A stretch of DNA of 64,000 nt from Nymphaea colorata (Eukaryota > Streptophyta > Magnoliopsida > Nymphaeales > Nymphaeaceae), in the NCBI RefSeq assembly GCF_008831285.2, contig NC_045142.1, positions 20,897,354 through 20,961,353 on the forward strand, in the 5' to 3' direction. Positions 60,075 to 64,000 of this stretch are shown in pieces. The position numbers and the translations under genes are program-made. The notes below the pieces were generated by a model. It had not been told where the DNA came from. It did no database searches and saw only the letters and a list, made by a program, of their open reading frames with translations. The number at the start of each line of letters is the position of its first letter. The first letter of the stretch is position 1.

Positions 60075-61565
60075 TTTTTCTTTATATTGTACTCACTGCC
60101 AAACAGTAGGTCACTCGAGGGGGAGATGTTTCAAGCTAAATGGATGCCCTCCCAACTTAAAAGGAGGAAAACAAAAAACTGGGGGTGCTAATGCCATAGA
60201 TGGAAATAAAATACATTCTAATGCTTCAGTGTCTATTGTTTTTGCCTAATCCAAGCAAGGATCAAGCTCACGTTCTAACCATGGATGAATACAATAAGTT
60301 AAAACAACTTCTTAAAGATCAAACTGCTCTTGTGCCACACCCGCCCAATGGTCAATCTCATTTTGCAGGTATGATATATTCACAATCCAGCACATGGATC
60401 ATTGACAGTGGTGCCTCTGACCACATGTCGTCGTCCCTTAATTTTCTGTCTAATGTTATTGTCTTACAATCACCTTATCCCATAAAACTACCAAATGGAA
60501 CTGTGGTACATGCTACGCATATTGGTGAAGCCTCTCTACAACTTTCTTTGATACTAAAAAATGTTTACTATATTCCAAATTATTCAATCCTGTATCAGTA
60601 AGTAAACTTGTTTCACTTACTAAATGTCAAGTCATCTTTGGTTCCAATGGTTTTTCGTTGCAGGACCTGAATTCTAGGATGATGATTGGACTGGGTAGTT
60701 TGAGAGATGGCCTGTTCGTATTTAAGATCTCTGATCCTTCACATCAATCATTACAATGAACTGTAGTCTCAAGTGAACAGATATATGGCATCTTAGACTT
60801 CGGCATCCATCACAAGCCATGAATTATCTATTTTCTCAGCAAGAATCTAGCATTAAAATGAAAACAGTTTATTGTCACGTATGCAAACTAACAAAACAGT
60901 CTAGATTACCTTTTAATGAAAGTGTCTCTTGTTCAAATAATTCATTTGAGTTGTTGCATTGTGATATTTGGGGCCATATTCCCAAGCCTTATTTTCTGGA
61001 GCACACTATTTTATTACCTTAGTTGATGACTATACTAGAGCAGTGTGGGTTTATTTGATGTGATTTAAGCATGAAACTACTCATCTATTAAAAGATTTTA
61101 TCAATATGATAGAAAGGCAATATAAAGCTGAGGTCAAAATTGTTAAAACTTATAATGGAGTAGATTTTTTTAAGGGAGATGAATGATTTTTTTCATGAAA
61201 AAAGCATTGTTCATCAACACACATGTGTTTATACACCACAACAAAATGGTGTAGTTGAAAGAAAACACCATCACATTTTAGATGTGGCTGCAGCCCTTAA
61301 ATTCAATCTGGTTTGCCTTGGTATTTTTGGGACCAGTGTGTATTGACAGCCGTGTATTTAATCAATCGAACTCCAACAAGTGCTTTACAAAACAAAACTC
61401 CTTATGAAAAATTATTCCAAAAAAAAAAAACCCAAGTATTGTCATCTATTGTCTTTGATTGTTTGTGTTTTGCAAAAGAACCAAATCCCAAATCTAAATT
61501 TGACCAAAGATCACACAGATGTGGCTATACATTTGGTCAAAAATCATATATATATATATGTCCTT
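60075..61565 (+). pseudogene. second copia element in the right arm: gag to integrase
   Basis: Zinc knuckle CTHCQTVGHSRGRCFKLNGCP (60,092-60,155), protease STWIIDSGASDHMSS (60,387-60,430; DSG intact), pre-integrase CHVCKLTKQSRLPFN (60,862-60,905) with CDIWG (60,960), then integrase HTCVYTPQQNGVVERKHHHILD (about 61,219-61,280; third catalytic Glu kept) and CVLTAVYLINRTPTSALQNKTPY (61,335-61,410). Several frameshifts and a stop separate the pieces. It ends near 61,565 with no reverse transcriptase. It is a different subfamily from the element upstream, and starts without its own visible 5' LTR. Confidence 0.9.
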
Positions 61566-61569
61566 GAAC

Positions 61570-63030
61570 TTCTCCACCCAGCTCTGGATAGAGAAATCCT
61601 CCAACCTCTCACAGTAGATCACTTAGTGCATTTTATTAAGCAAGGCATTTATTTACACGCTCAATGCATTATATTGGGTGGCTGTAAAAAATGAGGACTA
61701 GCAATAGTTTACGACATGTACATAGCAATGGTTCCTAGTGTTTTTAGCAACAATTTACAATGCTTTTAAAGTCTAATTTTTAATGGTTTAAATAATTGGA
61801 GCGTCCATTACACGAAAGCACAATACATACATACATACACACATATATCCACCTACTTTTTCCTTCTGGGTTTGGTATGTGATTTTACATTTGGTCTAAT
61901 GTCTAGATCCAAAAACCCAACAAAAACTTTCAACCTTTGGTCCATTTTCTAACATAAAAGTAGGTTCTTAAGAGGTTGTTTGGCAAAGTAATACATTGTT
62001 GTTGCCCCATGAATCTGTCCTAGCAAATAAGACAGATTCATAGAAGACTTGTTACAGTGTTCATGTACAGTAGGAGACTTTAATAACAATGTGTTACTGT
62101 CGTCGGACAGCCCCAGATCGTCAGACAGCCCCTGAGGTAGCCAGTCTGGTTTGGAGTTAAAAAATTTAAGTTAAAAAACTGAAGGCTTGGTCGGACCTAA
62201 CCCAACCCTCTGACATCCCTAGGTTCGGCAGGTTGACATGACCAAAGCGGAGGGATGGATTGGAAAAACTGCAGAGCCCTTTTTGGCCAACTCCAGTGAT
62301 GTCATTGATCGATTCCTCAACAACACCATGGATGGTTGCCTGAGCCTTCAACGTCGATGGGCGATAGCAAACTGCGGATGGAAGACTCTAGATGGTCCAT
62401 GTGGGCCTGCATTTGAGAGTGAGATCGAGGCTGAGAGCTACTTTGTCAATATTTTGGAAATTTCTTTGAGTGAAATGTGAAATCAATTGGAAACTGAAAG
62501 AAACCCGTAAGCACTTCAGCGTCTTTTAAAATGGGCGATTGATGATGAATTGGCTAAATCATGCTTCATTCAGAATCACTTGAATAAAGATTGGTTGATT
62601 GCCTCAAGGCACATAGGGAAACTGGGTGGCAAGTAGTTCATATCCAAGGAGTTCGAGGTTTGAATCTTGTGGCCGCTGTCACATTCTAGTGTGTTATTTA
62701 TCTGGATTGCAAACCATGGCAAGTGGAGTTGAGCGATGTAGAGTATGTCCATCTAAGCCTCGAAGCAGGACAAAATCTTGAAAGCATAAGGGCATGGCCT
62801 TAGTAGTTTTATGAAAAGACAGTTTCTTCTAAGTAAACAATAAATAAATAAATAAATATTGGCTGATTTGTATAATACTTCGGATCAACCCAAGCCAAGC
62901 CCCAATACAATTCAAAGCGGCTGACTCCAACCAACTTTTACATGAGAAAAACAGAATGTGAAGTATGAAGAATTAAAGAATCATTAAGGAGGACTGATAC
63001 GTATCACAATAGGCAACTCCTATTTATCAA
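61570..63030. other. no recognised gene; right-arm-only DNA
   Basis: Holds microsatellites (ACATACATACAC near 61,825; AATAAATAAATA at 62,838-62,858), an imperfect duplication of GTCGGACAGCCCCAGATCGTCAGACAGCCCC (62,101-62,131), and an 80-codon frame at 62,238-62,480 that I do not recognise. GGTTGTTTGGCAAAGTAAT near 61,974 resembles a transposon terminus, with GTGTTACTGTCGTC near 62,092 as a poor partner. Confidence 0.45.
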
Positions 63031-63035
63031 GAATC

Positions 63036-63356
63036 ATGCAGGAACGTGTGGACTTGTGTGGCAATTGCCCACACAGGCACACAAAAATTACTAGTTTACA
63101 TTGTCGAAGCTCGGTAGCTATTTTGCTGATTAGCATGTGGCATCCCTCGGCCACTGATTTTCTGAAGGGCCTTCAGTCAGCAGCGAATATCTTGCTTTGC
63201 CTCCGACGAGTTACTGTGTTTTGCGGTGACCCATTCAAACTGCAAACCGATGAGATTGGTCCTTTTCCTTTGGAAAAACTGTTGAATCAATGGCTGCTCA
63301 TTGTATTTGACAAGTCCTGGATTTCTCAAAATCAATCAGGGCAGGCCAGTCCATGA
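63036..63356 (+). CDS. unrecognised 106-codon open frame (right-arm copy)
   Basis: Mirror of 33,328-33,648, starting MQERVDLCGNCPHRH. Four residue changes and one silent change separate the copies. No domain, signal peptide or membrane segment is evident, and I see no promoter assignment. It lies just outside the deletion scar of the left arm. Confidence 0.2.
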   Translation: MQERVDLCGNCPHRHTKITSLHCRSSVAILLISMWHPSATDFLKGLQSAANILLCLRRVTVFCGDPFKLQTDEIGPFPLEKLLNQWLLIVFDKSWISQNQSGQASP

Positions 63357-64000
63357 AACTGGGCTCGATCCATCAACGGTCCAGCTGTTCTCTTTAGATG
63401 GCCGGACTCACCGTAAAACTTCTTCTTGGTCGATGTTTAAGATTTATATGTTTTCTATTTGAGCAGATCCCCACCTCAACGTTTATGCATAAAACATAGA
63501 TCATATATGCGTCTTCTCAACTTTCCAAGATCGTTTTTCTTTTTTCTATAATGATACAAATACAAATTATTTAGGTTTCATGGCCAGAGAGGCTAAGCCT
63601 GTAATTCTCAAGCACCTCGTTCAAATTCGGTGATTCGAAGAAAAGGTCTGCAGCAAATTAGCTTTAATCCTGCTTGGAAGGTCTAGGGATGCGTTGGGGC
63701 AGGAATCACCCAATGAAGCGTTGTAGCATAGCACCACAAGTAACCAAACTGGTGACTGCGTTTCCAAGTAAAAATGTGACCCATGGATGCAATGGAAATC
63801 TGACACAAGAACATTCCATGCATGTCACTCTCTCATAGTCCACATCTTCCGTTAATCTTTCCACCATCCTTAAGAGCTGTTTCAGAATAGAAAAACAAAT
63901 TAGGCTAAATCGAGAGAGAGAGAGAGAGGTGACAGTTGCTCATGAAGAGACAGTGAGTGGCAAGTGTTCAGCTGAGTTCGGGTAGATTGAGTTGAGTGCC

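Larger units (their letters stand above)
46755..63999 (-). repeat. large inverted repeat, right arm (17.2 kb)
   Basis: Reverse complement of 32,684-41,916, interrupted by about 8 kb (54,995-63,032) missing from the left arm. Small differences include an extra tandem copy of about 20 bp (TCTCTTTCTTGGGAACATA) near 49,840-49,870. The match continues to the last base or two of the window, so its outer end is unknown. Confidence 0.95.

Overview
The window is repeat-rich, AT-rich nuclear DNA from a flowering plant. It carries Ty1/copia retrotransposons with plant-type domains, an L1-type LINE, DNA transposons with TAA target-site duplications, and many broken copies of plant nepenthesin-type (A1B) aspartic protease genes. 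I see no intact host gene, no tRNA or rRNA, no CRISPR array and nothing bacterial. The sequence does not fix the species.

Layout. 1-4.7 kb: a possible copia LTR end with a primer-binding site, then a 5' copia fragment on the minus strand (LTR, leader with a GC-rich minisatellite, start of gag). 4.7-9.2 kb: non-coding repeat sequence that recurs at 28.6-31.3 kb. 11.6-14.7 kb: a decayed copia element on the minus strand. 15-19.5 kb: three copies of an upstream (promoter-like) module of an aspartic protease gene; the first still has an N-terminal coding fragment. The third is cut by a 3.4-kb PIF/Harbinger-like element (19,462-22,838) inserted at TAA. 23.8-27.3 kb: a scrambled block in which two protease types, CDR1-like and ASPG1/CND41-like, are split, inverted and fused. 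27.3-32.7 kb: non-coding repeats, including a 71-bp tandem array and a (TA)n tract. 42.4-43.9 kb: the most complete CDR1-like copy, also a pseudogene. 44.4-46.6 kb: a third copia element on the minus strand, ending near an assembly gap of exactly 100 Ns.

The main large-scale feature is an inverted repeat. Bases 32,684-41,916 reappear as the reverse complement in 46,755-63,999, starting at the first base after the gap and still matching at the window end. The arms are about 98% identical where I compared them base by base. Both arms carry an L1-type LINE and the front of a copia element. The right arm also holds about 8 kb missing from the left: a second Harbinger-like element inserted in that copia, the rest of the copia pol region, and part of another copia element. 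The left arm keeps 12 bp of the Harbinger-like terminus, so it looks like a deletion derivative of a right-arm-like ancestor. Because the repeat starts exactly at the gap, it may be an allelic contig placed in reverse orientation and not a real palindrome.

The likeliest less-described biology is (1) a small family of non-autonomous, gene-fragment-carrying Harbinger-like elements with paired hairpins behind the left terminus, and (2) the rearranged protease cluster, which contains a near-perfect head-to-head inverted duplication that could be transcribed as a hairpin RNA.
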